Assembly (NCBI GenBank): GCA_023101885.1
Contig: JALPQD010000016.1
Coordinates: 9,487,634 to 9,551,633, forward strand
Source of the DNA: Typhlomys cinereus
Lineage: Eukaryota; Chordata; Mammalia; Rodentia; Platacanthomyidae
Length of the DNA: 64,000 bases
Reading direction: 5' to 3'
Part shown: positions 24,191 to 37,104 of the stretch, piece after piece
Layout: each line of letters begins with the position of its first letter
How positions within the stretch are numbered: position 1 is the first letter of the stretch
Made by a program: the position numbers and the translations under genes
The notes under the pieces: generated by a model
Database searches by the model: none
Told to the model about the DNA's origin: nothing
What the model saw: the letters and a program-made list of their open reading frames with translations, nothing else

Positions 24191-24934
24191 ACTAAAATTT
24201 AATTATGTACATATATGAAGCTGTGAGAAATTTTTAAGATGTAAAAACAAAAACCTGAGCTGGGAAACTGCCAGAGTCTATTCTATGTCTACTATTCCAC
24301 ATACAACTTCCATGGATGGGCAAACACAGGAATCTTGATGCTGAAACTGTCTCTTTTCCAAGAATTTTGTCTTTCTTTCTAGTGTATACAAGAGAACAGA
24401 TATTGCACATTTCCTGTACCCCTGGGATAGGTCCTGTTTTTTTTTCCCTTATTTGAACACAATCATTACAGTGTCTCACCAGACAGTATCACATCTCTTG
24501 ATTCTGTTGAGAAGTCTAAAACCTTGTAAATCAGGAGTTCTTTGCATATTCTCCTCTTCCATATTCCATGGTTCTGAGGTTTAATTGCTCACCATTGTTC
24601 CATAGTTGCTGACTAAGCAGCAGATAGAATATTATTCTAACCCAGATCTACAAATTACGGCTATGTCCCCAGGACTATTCTCAAAAGCTCAGGGGAAGGC
24701 CACAGATTTTGTATTTTGACAGCAGAAACAAAACAGTAGCATTCCAAAATTAGCAGTTGTGATGATTTGGGCTCCTTATATATCATAGCTAGAAACAAAA
24801 ATAAACATAATATATTATGTTTGGCTGAAAATTTTACTTAAATTGCTTACTCAAAAGTATAAGCATTGCTCTTTAAAGATCAGTTGTCAGGAGTAATTAG
24901 CAAATAATTCATTAAAGCGTCTACATTTATTTCA
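24191..24934. other. Intergenic, nothing recognised
   Basis: The 81-codon reverse frame at 24234-24479 has no recognised domain. Confidence 0.5.
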
Positions 24935-26262
24935 CAGACATTTGTATACCCATGTTTATTGCAGCCCTATTCATGATAGAGAAGAAATGGAATCAGTCTA
25001 GATATCCAACAGTAGATGAATGGATAATGAAAATGTGGTACATATACACAATGGGATACTACTCTGCAGTCAATAAAAATTAATTAATGAAATTTGCTGA
25101 CAAATGCATGGAGGAAGAAATTATACTTGGTAAGGGATCTTAGACACAGAAAGACTGCATGTTCTCTCTTAAAGCAAGAGCAGAGTACAAAAGAACATAA
25201 GTGAGAGTATACAGGAAGGGGCTAGAGGAGTGAAAAAAACAGGTAAAAAGATGAATAAGGGAATTATGAAGGAAAAAATTTAAAGGGAAGAAAAAATATG
25301 ATATTGAAAGGAAACAAGTAGCTCAGGAAAAAAAATCATTCAGCAGGCCCCACCCTATGAATGCTGCCAGCTACAACTCTGGCAAGAAGAATCCAGTGAA
25401 ACAAGGATGGTATATAATGTCTTGGGTAACCAATTAATATTGATATGGGTTCTAAGTCACCTTATTGTCAGGGAACACGTGCCTGGTAATGCAAACCTGT
25501 CCAAATAGTGGTAGAAGGGGAGAAAATAGACATTGAACAATAGAGATATCCTGGTGTTAAATAGAAGTTCTTCATAGTAAACTGCCATATAAACACTCAT
25601 TATACCCCTAAGTAAGGAAAACTCCCAGTACTCAACCAAGATGCATCCTGTTGCAATGGAAGATTAGAAATGTAGAGAATAACTGGACAGAGTGCAGAGT
25701 ATCAGTGAGTCTGGAATGTTCAGCCTTAATCAGTCCTTCAAAATCACTCCTCATTCTACAGCTCAGGGAAACTAGCAGAAGATGAGGCAGTAAGATTGTA
25801 AGAGCCTAAAGGTAGAAGGGGTGTACTCCCTGTCATGACACTCCAGTCACCAGTCATGACAGGGCTACTGCATCCAGGAGCTCACTGTAATAATATTTAT
25901 TTCCCCAGATCCTCTCAATTAACTGACATATTATAGTCTCCTGCGGCTGAGTGTAGATCTCAGGAGCAACAGCTACACCATGGAAATCATTGGGACAGGC
26001 TCCAGCTATGGGAAGCTTCCCTCCCATAGTATTCACCAGAAGGTCACTTGCACTACAACAGATGCCCAAACTCATGGCAATGTAGACACCCCAAAGAGAG
26101 GCCTGTGGTCCACACTTGCAGAGGAACATGAGAATGAGAAAGACGTAGTTGGATTGTTGAACGAAAGGAGGGAAGGGAAGAATAGGGTGGGAGTAAGAAC
26201 ACACACTTTTTCTATTTGTATTTGAAAACTTCAAATGATAAAAAATAAAAAATAAAGAATAA
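24935..26262 (+). mobile_element. L1 3' end: ORF2 end plus 3' UTR
   Basis: 24935-25200 carries the classic distal L1 segment ('gcagccctattcatgataga', 'agtagatgaatggataatga', 'gtggtacatatacacaatgg', 'gcatgttctctctt'). The UTR follows with the block order seen at 31740-32727. It ends in an A-rich tail of AAAAATAAA units near 26240-26262. The 126-codon reverse frame at 25854-26234 is an artefact of this UTR. Confidence 0.82.
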
Positions 26263-26625
26263 AATGCTTATGCATGTATATGCATATGTGTGTGTATATG
26301 TGAATGTGTATGTGTGTACCTGTGAGCATGTGTGATTTGCTTATGATTATATATATAATGAGTCTCTGCATGTGAGCTTATGAATATATCTGCTTGAAAA
26401 TATGTATTTGAATTGTGTGCATGAGTAAGATTATTTGAGCATATGCATGTATGTTTGTGTATGAGAGTTTGTGTGTGAATGTATGTGCTTGAGTATATGT
26501 ATATGAGTTTGAGTGTGAATACATGAATGTTTATGTATGCATTTGAGTTTGTGTGACCTTGTGTGTACGAGAGAGTGTATATACGAATCTATATTTGTAA
26601 GTATGTGAGTTTGTATGTGGTTTGA
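26263..26625. repeat. TG/TATG-rich degenerate microsatellite
   Basis: About 360 bases of impure TG, TATG and TGTA units with interspersed 'gagtttgtgtg' and 'gagtatatg' motifs. It starts right after the L1 A-rich tail, so it may have grown from the tail. Confidence 0.75.
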
Positions 26626-27227
26626 CTGCTCATAAGCATAATTTTTGCATCATTGGTTTTAGCTATGACAGAATATGCTCAAAACTGTGTCTGCTCACAT
26701 ATTTTTTCTTATCCTCATTCCCTGAATAATATTGTATAACCACTATTTACTTAATGCTTACATTCATTACCTTGAGTATGTCAAGTAATCCAAAGATAAT
26801 TTAGAGTAATCTTTGGTATGTGTGAGGGTTGTTTGGAAATATTATGCAAGTATCCCTGCATTCTGGTGTTGTGGGAAGGGGTAAAACAAATCCTTTACAT
26901 ACATCGGAGGAGTGAGTCTGTGTGATCACATGCATGCACATATATGTATCTGTGTGTGATAAAAATCCAAAGCTCATAGGAAATTTAGAAAGATTAAACT
27001 CTCCCAGTTACTGTGCAATGTACCTAAGAACAGAACTGACAAATTGATTTATACTGCTTTTTCTCCCTCCGAAATCAAACCCCAGAGACTATTTCATTCT
27101 CAAAAATCAAAGATGAAGTTTTCTTTAAAGACATGGGAAGATTTAAATGACATGAAGTAGCACATTAAATCCATGGAAATTTTGCTGGTATCAAGTAGCC
27201 CTTGTTATCATGGAACTGAACCTAGTG
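26626..27227. other. Intergenic, nothing recognised
   Basis: Unassigned AT-rich sequence. Confidence 0.5.
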
Positions 27228-27444
27228 ACACAATCTCGAAACTTCATGGAATGGTGAAGCAGGAGGACCACAAATCCATGTTCTGGCTGAGCTGTGAAGT
27301 GAGTTCAAGTCCATACAGGAACCTCAGTGAGTCCTTGTCTCAAATGAGTAAAAAAGAAAGCTAGGGATGTAGTTCAGTGATCCAGTGCTTACTCGCCTGG
27401 TATGTTCAAAACTCAACATTCAGTTCCTAGTACTGAAAAAAAAA
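27228..27444 (+). mobile_element. B4-like SINE (B1 + ID dimer), diverged
   Basis: B1-like part 'gtgaagcaggaggaccacaa' to 'ccttgtctcaaatgag' joins the ID-like part 'gctagggatgtagttcagtg' to 'attcagttcctagtactg', with a 9-base A tail. Same architecture as 23325-23558. Confidence 0.68.
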
Positions 27445-28525
27445 TAGCTTTGTCACTTTTCTTTGCACTGAAAAAATATCTGCGACAGGGATGGACAAAC
27501 TCAGGGAGAAAGGCTTTGTATGGGTTCCGCGTTTAACTGGCATGGTTATCTGTCTTGCCTGTGTGAAGCAGCATATTATGAAGAGACATGGCAGAAAAAG
27601 CCTAAGGCAAGCAGATATACCCTTCCCGGTCTCTCTTCCCAGTGCCACACTTCCTTGCTTTATTTGATGTTACCATCCACTGTGACTCGTAAGAAGACAT
27701 CATGCCTCTGGATTCTGCCGAGAAGCCTGACACACTGAAATCCAGCTCTGCTTTAGCTTCTTCTTCCATCATCCTTGCTGTCTCTGAGAATGTGGCCTCT
27801 GTCTGCCATTGCCCACCAATGACCTTCACACTCTGGCTGTTTCCTACTTGTGGCCTTCCTGCTTCGAGCACTGAATATCCTGTATTCAGAAATGTCCACA
27901 GTCCCAGACAAGCTGAGGCAGAAGATTGCTCAACCTAGTCCATAATACAATATTTAGGTCACAACTTTATAACCTCATTAGAAGGAAAACAAAGTTTTCT
28001 CATTAGTATTTCAACAGTCACCCATCTTTATTCTTAATTAAATTTATGGGTTTAGAGTCTTGATAGCTTTATAATTGCATGCCATTCTCTGCCAAATAAA
28101 GGCTGAATCTGTTAGTTCCTTCAGGACTCCTTTGTTATTGTTCGCTTTTATTGCTTTAGTGTACTTGGAATACTGATTTGATATTAAAGGTTACTGTATT
28201 TCTGTTTGTCTTCACAAGGGCAAGGTTCTTTCTAAGACCTCCTTGGAAGTCATAACAGGCAAGGGAAGGTTTCTAAACTTAATGATTTGTTATTCAGAAA
28301 GCAGTACTGTTAATGTTGTGGTAATACAGTCTTGCAAATGAACACTGAAAAATGAATTTCTTTCTTGAATTTTTAATAATTTTGGACCTCCAGTTTGCTT
28401 TGAATAAAGAGGTTAGCTTGTGAGTGTAGACAATTGTATCTGTCTTCCTTATGGGGAGATATAAGAGCAATTTGACATAGTTTATTGTGTTCTGTTTCCT
28501 TAAGTAGAAATTTTTACAGATGTAA
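27445..28525. other. Intergenic; mixed-composition patch at 27480-27950
   Basis: 27480-27950 is less AT-rich than its surroundings and carries overlapping short frames on both strands, none with a recognised domain. It could be an LTR family I do not know. The rest is unassigned. Confidence 0.4.
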
Positions 28526-28575
28526 TTAACTGATTGTGTATTATATATATAAATATATATAATATATATCCCTTG
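28526..28575. repeat. (TA)n microsatellite
   Basis: Nearly pure alternating TA with short interruptions. Confidence 0.8.
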
Positions 28576-30594
28576 TATTATACATAATTTTATTAAGCTA
28601 TGTGCTTGTCCCCTTGACTTGTATGGAGGTTGAATGTAGTAGTTATACAATGCATATAGGCCAGTAGAAGCTGGGTGTCCATTATTTAAATAAATTCCAA
28701 ACTTAGAAGATGTTTGGCTGAAACTTACATATCAGGCAAGTTAAAACTTTTTAAAAAAATGAGTAAAAGAAGACAGAGATGTAATTGACTTGCAGAAGAT
28801 TACATAGTGCATCCTTAGTAACTCTGACCATAAAGATGTGCTCAGCCAGTCTGACTTGGAAGTAGCTGACCACTTAGTGCTTCCACATCCATACATATTC
28901 TGTGGACCAATTTTGTAACAGCTTGACCCAGGCTAATGAAATTGACTTATGTTTATTTTCTTTGCAAGAGCTTCTTGGTAAACTAGACTTTTGTCCTTTG
29001 GCTTCTTCTATTAATAGTCTAAATGAGTCTAGTCTGTGCTTTGGGGGGAAGTTCCAGGAAACATCTTTCTCGGAAACATATGGTACTTAGAAGAAGTCAT
29101 AGCACAAGCAAGGAATGTTTCATGGTAACTTTCTATTGAGCCTTGCTCCAAGGATCACAGGCAATGGAATTTCATGTTTACTTTCAAAATTAGGCCTTCA
29201 TCCACACTTCATACAGTCTGGATTTTGGATTTATACAGAAGACAGCTCTCTTTTCAAATTCGCTATAAATTGTGAATCCTGTTCCTGAGTTGAAGGTTAT
29301 CCACAGTAATAGAAATGCAGCCAGGTGGAAATTGTCCCTAGAAGAACTGTCACTGGGCCCATGACATGGTATCGCTACACACAATATACATTGGACATAA
29401 ATGAGAGGAAGAAAGAATTGTGCAGAAACAGGACCCTCCCCCAACTAAGATCACTTTAACTGAAGAAGAAATTACTTTATTGGAAAAATGCCACTAGCTT
29501 TTATTCAATATTCATTTAAAAGGAACATTTCCGATAGCTTCAGTTCTGTCCATGTTAACAAATAACAAACCAAAGAACCAGAATTCACTGTATTCAATTT
29601 TATATAGCTCACTAAATGACCAATAAGAGAGAAAACACTTCTATTTTTTCATGGTTAGGTTATTCCAAAATGGAACAATTAACAAATGTGTGCTGCATGA
29701 TTCACATTCATTTCTTCTAGCATTTTGCAGAGATGCCAAGAATAAAAAGCAAACACTTTCAGAATACATTATATTTAAAAAGTAATTGGACTTTATTCTA
29801 GGGGCTAATGTAATTGATATTTCCAAACAGGTGGCTTATGGCTCAATAAGAAGTACGATTAGTTGTTGTGCTAGACAGTCATTCCTAATTTTCTCCTGAA
29901 AAAGTTCACAAACTGAATGTTTGAACTTCATTGATGTCTGGTACAGTGTGAGAAAATGTTCACGTTGGCTACTTGACAGGGTAAATAAACTAAGAAACTA
30001 TTGGGAAAAGAAAATATATTGCTCCCTGAAGGATCCAGTGTTTCTTCAAGCTGAAAATTACACATTTATGAGAAAAGCCAAGTACCTCCCTATGGAGAAT
30101 TGGGTTCCTCAAATCAGTTGAAGCTAAATCAAATACATGGATTGAACAGATAACTAAATTCTGCAATGGAACTTCAGAAAATGCATTCTCCCCTCTCAAA
30201 ACATTTCATGTAGGATCAAATAAGTAGGATTAAACATTACTTTAAAGAATTAATTCATTATAAAATATTTTGATTTAAAGATCAAGGATTATATTTTAAT
30301 TTATATTGTTCATAATTTGCTTCTTGCTTTTCTGAGTTTTCTGGAGATTTCTAGTACACTGTAGCTTAAGTTCACATCAAGGGAATTTCTGACTGTTTAC
30401 ACTAATGGTGGACATATTACAAAAGTTCTTTTGCTAAATTCTTTTTTGCCAATATCAAATGACATGACCTTTATACCTTCTTCTTCTTATTTTGCATGTC
30501 CTTAATATTCAAGGCAGAAAAATATTTACTAAAAATAATTCAAGTAGATAAATAAGCATAAGTGCTAGTGAATGTACAAAATATACACTTGAGC
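28576..30594. other. Repeat-poor intergenic DNA
   Basis: About 2 kb with no recognised repeat or gene. Short frames at 28902-29090, 29190-29444 and 29921-30121 have no domains, and I see no convincing splice-site pairing around them. Confidence 0.45.
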
Positions 30595-30785
30595 TTTTTT
30601 TTTTTTGACACAGAGTCTCATATTGTTCATGCTGAACTGAAAATCCACATATAACTCAAGGTGACCTTGAATATCTAGTTCTCTTCCCTATATCTTCACA
30701 GTGCTGGATTTCAGCCATGCATCACACACCTAGGGCTTCAAGCATGCTAGGCAAGCACTCTACCAACTAAATTACATCCTCAACC
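30595..30785 (-). mobile_element. B4-like SINE (reverse)
   Basis: A T run is followed by the complement of B1 ('gacacagagtctca', 'cacagtgctggatttcagcc'). The complement of an ID-type tRNA head comes next ('catgctaggcaagcactcta', 'ccaactaaattacatcctca'). The ID half is well preserved. Confidence 0.78.
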
Positions 30786-31739
30786 TTATCTAAAATATGT
30801 TTTTAACAAGTGATTATCTCATTTATATGCTATCAGTAATACTTTTTTTTCAGATTTTATCCTTAAACTTGATTCCCTTAAAGTTATATACTGTGTGTCA
30901 ATCTCAATTCCCCTAGACCGTTAAACATTTTTTTTCTGCTCTTATTTCCCAAACTAACATGGTTACATTTCATTCTTTTTTTGAGAAATGTCCTTAAGGC
31001 AATTTTGCCTGGGTTTTCATTGTTATTTCTTAACTTACTGTATACAAAACTGATCTCAGTAGTCTGTCATGGCTATGTTAGCTGGTTGACTCTTAGAGTA
31101 AAAGGATGAATTTTCTGTTTGTAAAGATAAAGACTTCCTGAGCAGGCCATGTGTCTCTAGGTCTCCATCTATCTGGAGGGTTTATCTTTCCTAATTAATA
31201 CAAAGTTGCTTAGTTGACTAATGGGGTCTATCTCTATTATTTCTTACCCAACTTTTTATTGTCCTAAATCTTCAATCCTCTGTGAAATAATTCTACTCCT
31301 GAAATTGGAGCCACTTCTATACTTCCAATGGTCATCCCTATGCAGTTTCTAGATTCAGTCAAAAGTACATTACATATATATATATATTTTTTGGCTTGTT
31401 CATCATGAGGGTATTTTTTTCTGTCAAAGTAATGGGAAGCAACCATTTCTGGGTTCAGATTTGCATGTTAAAGGATTAGAGTAGACTTTTTTTTAAATTT
31501 GGAACTCAGAAGCTGTCTCTGTTTTCTACAAGACAATTATTCTGAAGACTAATTCTCTTTGTACCAGAGTGTCTTATATAATACCCCAGGTACCCTGTCA
31601 TATCTCCATTATACTTTGTGGTGTATGAGAACAGTGGTTGTTCAAGGATGTTCCTGATCTAATCTGTGAAGTTGCTGATTTTGAGCTGGGAAGTTTTATT
31701 GAATCATTTAAGTAGGTGAGATGTAGTCAAGAGTGTCTC
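30786..31739. other. Intergenic, nothing recognised
   Basis: Contains a short (TA)n at 31374-31387. Otherwise unassigned. Confidence 0.5.
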
Positions 31740-32727
31740 TGTAACAGGATAGAAGTGATGATGAAAAGTAAAGAGGGGGAAAAAGAGGCAAATCACTAAG
31801 GGTAAAAAGAGAGCTCAAGGGACTAACCCAGTTGTGGAAGGTGTAAGCTACTACAACTCTGGTAAGAAGAATCAAGAAGAATAATAGCGGTATCTAAGAA
31901 CCATGGATAAACAATTACTATCTGAATGGGTTCAAAACTCACTTACCTGATCCTGTAAACCTATCTGAATAAAAGTAGAAAGGAAGTAAACAGATAGGAA
32001 ACAGATATCTTGTGTTAACTACAAAAATTGATGATAAAACACTATCTAAATATGCCTTTTCTAATCCACAGATGCTCCTATTACATGCACCCTATTACAA
32101 TGGAAAACTAGTGAGTCAGTAAAACCACATAAGACCAGAGTGCATAATATTGGTGAACTTGGAATGCTCAGCCTTAATTAGTCCATGAAAATCCCTGCAT
32201 TAAGGCTCAGAGACCTTGTGGAAGAGGGGGTGGTAAGATTATAAGAGTCTAAAAATGAGGTGAGGTACTAACTTTCCAGCCACAACAGGGGTGCTGCACA
32301 CAGAAGCTCACAGCAATGAGTGCTTCTACTACCAGAATTACACAGTGGCCAACATACCAGCATCCTACAAGGACTAACTAGGATCTTAGAAGAATCAACT
32401 GCTCTCAGAGAGTGTATCAGGGGCAGGTGCTGGACGAGGGAAGATGAACCTCCTCACTAATGACTTTGCCCACTGAAGAGAGCCACATATAGTACAACAG
32501 AAATCTCACTCCCTTACTAACACAGGCACCTCAAAGGGAGTCAGTCCTGTGGTGCACACCAGCAGAGGGACAAGATGGTGGGTGAGACACAGCAGGATTG
32601 AGGAAGGAGGAGAGGATGAAAGATACGTGGATAGGTGGGGAAGATGAAAAGGGAGGGAGGTGCATGGAAGAGAGGGTGAGGCAAAGACATAAACCCATTT
32701 GTTCCTAAATAAAAATAAATAAAAAAG
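31740..32727 (+). mobile_element. L1 3' UTR, long fragment
   Basis: Aligns block by block with 25215-26262: 'gctactacaactctggtaag', 'aatgctcagccttaattagt', 'gtggaagagggggtggtaag', 'ccagcagagggacaagatgg', purine tract, then an A-rich tail of AAATAAAAATAAATAAAA type. No ORF2 portion is kept. Confidence 0.8.
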
Positions 32728-33665
32728 AAGTGATGATGGAAGTGAGAAGAAGGTATGTGGGGGAAGTTTCCAAAAGCTGATTAAAAAAAATTGGATGACC
32801 CCTTGAAGCTGTAAAAGGCCAGAATAGCACCCTTCCTCAGAGGCCCAGAATGGAACCTGTCACGCTGACATTATGCCATTAGATCAGAGAGACTGATTTT
32901 TGGACTTCGAACATCTAGGAGTTTTAAGATGATCCCTTTAAGTTCTGTTTAACCGACTATGTTCTAGTAATCTGTCATGGCAGCAATAGGAAATGAAAAA
33001 AGACTCGTTACAATGGCTTTTAGTAATTTTCAGGATACAGCACACATGTCTTAATTTAGCACACAGGTGCCTCCAGTCTGTGCCGCTGCAGCAATGACCT
33101 TGCTCACAGTCACTCACTACACATGTATCTCTATGAAGAACCTTTGAAGTTTGAGAAAACTCAAGCTGGTGGGCTGTTCCCAACTGCTTCCTTTTGTGAG
33201 CCTTAGAAACAGCCTTGCCTATCTTTTCTTGTCTTCTTTTCTTTTATTTCCACAAAAGCCTGCATGTCACTTCCTTCAGGAATCCTTTACTGATGCCATA
33301 ATCTGGTGTGAAAAATGCCCAAATGAAAGAGAAACAAGTGAATAAGAAGTTCAATAAGCATAACTCTTTTTAACTTGGCTATTTGCCACAGTTATATGTA
33401 CAGCTATTGCCCTCTGTCTTTCTGTGGGATGCGAGCTTAGCTCTCAGGCCCTAAAGATCATTTTCACATTTATATGCCTCCCTGTTTTGAGATATTTTTT
33501 AAAGATTGTTTTGAAGGATTTGAAAAGAAGTAACATTCAGACTATCCTTAGGGATAAGTATTCCTTGGTTCTCGGGGGAAGATGAGAATTATTTCCATGG
33601 TCAAAATTAAAAATCTGTCTTGTCATAACCACTTACATCTGGTGTATGATGGATGAACAATCGAT
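32728..33665. other. Intergenic, nothing recognised
   Basis: Short frames at 32938-33183 and 33151-33345 overlap on opposite strands and carry no domain. Confidence 0.45.
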
Positions 33666-33670
33666 GCTTG

Positions 33671-34121
33671 CATGACTGTAAATATTAATTGTCAACTGGG
33701 CATGAGCTAGAATCTTCTAGGAGACAAACCTCTGATCAAGTGCTGTGAGAAATTACCTAGTTTAAGTGTGCTTCTGGGCATGCCTGTGGGTGATTATCTT
33801 GAGAAATTAATTGAAATAGGAAGATCTACTCTGGTTGTCGTTTTGGGGAGGAGGGTGACTGTCTCATCATTCCATTGGTTGGGTTGCAGATTGCATAAAA
33901 AGCCAACCAAATATCTACATGCATCATTCCTTTGTGCTTCCTGATTGGGGATAAAATGTGCACATGACCTGACAGCTTCTCTTATGCCTCATGTTGCTGC
34001 TACCTTAGCTTTCCAACATGATGGACTGCATCTTCAAAGGCCAAACCCAAATAAAAATTTTCAGTTTCCCTTTTAAGTGAACATTTTCAGTGTATTTCAT
34101 CACAGCAGCAGGACTAAGTCA
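33671..34121 (+). mobile_element. MaLR-type LTR, 'tgtcaac...ggcatgcc' subfamily
   Basis: Landmarks in order: 'aatattaattgtcaactggg', 'cttctaggagacaaacctct', 'tgggcatgcctgtgggtgat', 'accttagctttccaacatga tgga', 'cccaaataaaaattttcag' (polyadenylation signal), 'catcacagcagcaggactaa gtca'. GCTTG lies at 33666-33670 and 34122-34126, a plausible 5-bp target duplication, although the left copy sits 2 bases before the TG start. Confidence 0.75.
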
Positions 34122-35204
34122 GCTTGGTTTTCAGCAGTCATGACAGCTAAGGTGACATCCTTCACTGAGAGGAATGCTTGTGCTCTGTTAGAGTGTATGT
34201 CATATTGAGAAGTTTTCTACGAGGCCCCACTTTAGGACAACACATAATTAAACAAAATTCCTTGCTATCCTAAAATAAAGAAACTAACAATCAGAAAGTA
34301 ACATCTGCAATTATGAGTGCATATCAATGGTAAGCCTGGCTCCCATTAGAAGGAGTCTTTGAATATTTAATAAGATATAATTAAAATTAATAGAGAAAAC
34401 ACTATGACAAAATTTAATAAGTACATTATTCTCTTCTTTTATGCAAGCAAAATGCCCAATTCTTAAAATAAACTATCTTAATGGTGACATTTGTTTTTTT
34501 TATTAGCTTCTTTTGTCAACCATGTGACAAATTTTCATTCTGTGAACAACTGCACTAATTTAAAAAATGCTTCCAGAGATATGCTACATGTTCCATTACC
34601 TCACTCCTCTTAGTTTTGCAACACAGCCTCATACAAATGTCAGATGTCATTTTATACATTATTGGCCAGGATATACAGCTCAGAATAGTCAGTGAAGTAG
34701 CCAATGGGAGAGTCTATTTAGATCTTAACTTCATTCTCTAGCTCCATGTCTACGATATCTGCCTCTAGTTTATGTTGTCTCTGTTAACATTGCTATAATA
34801 ATTTTTAATCAACTTAGTCAGATTCTCCACTATTCTTTAAATAATTATTTGGGGAATGCGTGCAGCCTGAATTTCATGAAATATTCTCCCCCTCCCTTGC
34901 ATTCCAATTTTGAGTTCTATACAAGTCACATGTAAACGTTGCAGGCATGTGCAGGACTGTCCCTGTACAAATCAATGATTAAAATAAAAAAGCAGAACGT
35001 TTCAGATGATCAATATCCAGGTAGTGGTTGTACCTCTTGATTTTTTTGTACCTCAGCACTTCATCATTCCCATCAGTTTTAACCCCAAATTCCAGTGTCA
35101 GACATCTAATACACTCTCCCAACTCCTGAGTGTCAACATAAATGGTAGAATATGTGTTACAGACATAGGCTATTATTCAAATTTCACTTTTTAAAGATAT
35201 CTAG
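34122..35204. other. Intergenic, nothing recognised
   Basis: Unassigned AT-rich sequence; no coding signal. Confidence 0.5.
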
Positions 35205-35361
35205 GGGGCTGGAAATACAGCTCAGCAGTTAGAGGTGTCTGCCACTGAGCCTTAAAACCTGAGTTCAACTCTTGGAATCCACATGGCAGAAGGATAGAAC
35301 AAATTCCCATAAATTTTCCTCTGACCACATATGCATCATGGTATATACATATATACTAACA

Positions 35362-35394
<33 letters not shown>

Positions 35395-35420
35395 AAATAA
35401 GTGTAGAAACGAATTAAAAA
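35205..35420 (+). mobile_element. B3/B2-like SINE
   Basis: Head GGGGGCTGGAAATACAGCTC has an A box and 'cctgagttcaactcttgg' as B box. 'ccacatggcagaaggataga' and 'ctctgaccacatatgcat' form the B3-like body. An (AC)n tract (35353-35391) and an AATAAATAAG tail follow. It sits 10 bases from the next SINE. Confidence 0.75.
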
Positions 35421-35429
35421 GTAGCTCTG

Positions 35430-35763
35430 TAGGCTTTAGAGAGCTCAGTAAAGTGCTTATTTCACAAGCAAGAAAACCAGACATTAGATTCACAGAACTT
35501 ATAAAAAGGTCAGCTGCATGTGTCTAGTACCTGTAATTACAGCTTTGGAAGGCAATGGCAAGAGATCCCTAGAATAAACTCGGTAGTGAAACTAGCCATA
35601 TCCTGGAGATTTATATTTGATTGAGAGATCCTGTCTCAAAAGAATAGAAATAAAGATCCCTTTCTTCAACCTTTATCCTTCACATATAGGTATGCATAGA
35701 TATGCATACCTGGGCATATGCATCCACACATCTGAACACACATACACACCACCACCACCACCA
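35430..35763 (+). mobile_element. RSINE1-like composite SINE
   Basis: The tRNA-like head ('gagagctcagtaaagtgctt', 'gattcacagaac') is fused to a B1-like part ('tacctgtaattacagctttg', 'gagatcctgtctcaaaag'). The tail ends in 'catccacacatctgaacaca' and a (CAC)n run at 35747-35763. Confidence 0.72.
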
Positions 35764-36057
35764 TAGAAACAAATGAAAAACAACTTTTTAATTTTGGACT
35801 GCTCACATAGCTAATCTGACCTTAATTTTAGTCAAATTTAAACAAAAGAGGCAATGCTGAAAGCAGAGCTAGGATCTATGTTCTTTGAAGAGAGATATTT
35901 CTGCTGCACATGTTTTCTAACTAGATGGTATATAATTAACAGTTGTCACTAGTCATGGAATACTTTTATCTCACTATCTTATTCCATGTAAGATGGGATA
36001 TTATACTGCACCGGACATTCACATTATTTGCCTTAGTTGGAGACCAATAAGCCCTAT
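35764..36057. other. Intergenic, nothing recognised
   Basis: Unassigned. Confidence 0.5.
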
Positions 36058-36185
36058 TGATTCTCCTGCCCTACCACACAGTACTGAGCTCACAGTATCT
36101 CACAGCAACAGGTTTGCTGGTGATTTGAGCTTGGATCTTCATGCTGTACACTGAGTCCTCTTTAACCACTCACTCATCTCAAACA
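36058..36185 (-). mobile_element. Composite SINE fragment (reverse)
   Basis: 'gatttgagcttggatcttca', then 'tttaaccactcactcatctc', is the complement of a B2/RSINE1-type head. The preceding 'cctgccctaccacacagtac tgagctcacag' resembles the complement of a B1 part. The far end is missing. Confidence 0.5.
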
Positions 36186-37057
36186 TGCAACCAGTTACCA
36201 TATTATAGTGTACAGTAGTTATCATTATTAGTTATTATTAGTACATAGAGTGTTCATTAGTTGAGCCATGGTTTAAAGCCAGCTTGACTTCAGACCTCAA
36301 ACCACAAAGCAATGACATCCAGATTCTATCAATACATGCAACACCACCACCTTCACTACAAAAACCTAGACTATCTCAGCTATAGATAAACTTAAGTACA
36401 CCTCTCACCCTCTGCAAACTTAGAAGTCTCTCCTTTTTTTGTTAGCTTACCTACTTATTTCAGTATAGGTGTTGAAAATTTCATAACTCCTCATTTTGTT
36501 ATAGTATGAAATTCTATCTTCAGTTTCTCATTAAAGAAAAAAACTGAAAGAAAAGAAAAAAAGCAAATAAAGATCTTGAAAGTATAGAAATATTTTTGTT
36601 TATGTTATTGTAAAATATACAAGAATATGAAAATCTGTGGATTTAGGAAAAACTAAACCTTGTGTTGGTGAGGGAACTTAAAAGAAAACCTTTTTTCGAA
36701 ATACAAGTGGAGCAAAAATTGTGAGGCAAGTTATTCCTAAGGGAACTCCTTCATGTGATAATATATGAATGAGTATTTTATAGAAAAATATTTTGCCAAG
36801 TTAGTTGCTCTCTGCATTAATATTACAGTCAGCATAATGGAGAACAGTAAAATTAGTTCCTCCTTTATAAAGTTTCATATCTCAATATGACAACATAGTG
36901 TTTCTTATTTATTTATATTGTTCACTCTGCACAGTCGTAGCCGACTAGCTCTAACTTTTCTTCTGAGCATCTACAACTGAATAAACGATCTAGAGCTAAT
37001 GATCTAGCCCAACATGCCCACTGTGTGCATAATCATGCTCATTTACAAAAACAAGCT
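36186..37057. other. Intergenic, nothing recognised
   Basis: Includes a 35-base segment at 36905-36950 that recurs, diverged, at 37915-37960. Otherwise unassigned. Confidence 0.45.
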
Positions 37058-37064
37058 CTGTGTG

Positions 37065-37103
<39 letters not shown>
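37058..37103. repeat. (TG)n microsatellite
   Basis: About 22 TG units with one CG interruption. Confidence 0.95.

Positions 37104-37104
<1 letters not shown>

Noticed and set aside
25854..26234. 126-codon reverse frame resembling a small secreted protein
   Set aside because: It lies wholly within an L1 3' UTR shared with 31740-32727.
27480..27950. Candidate processed pseudogene or exon cluster
   Set aside because: Overlapping short frames on both strands with no domain or A-tail; no evidence beyond base composition.
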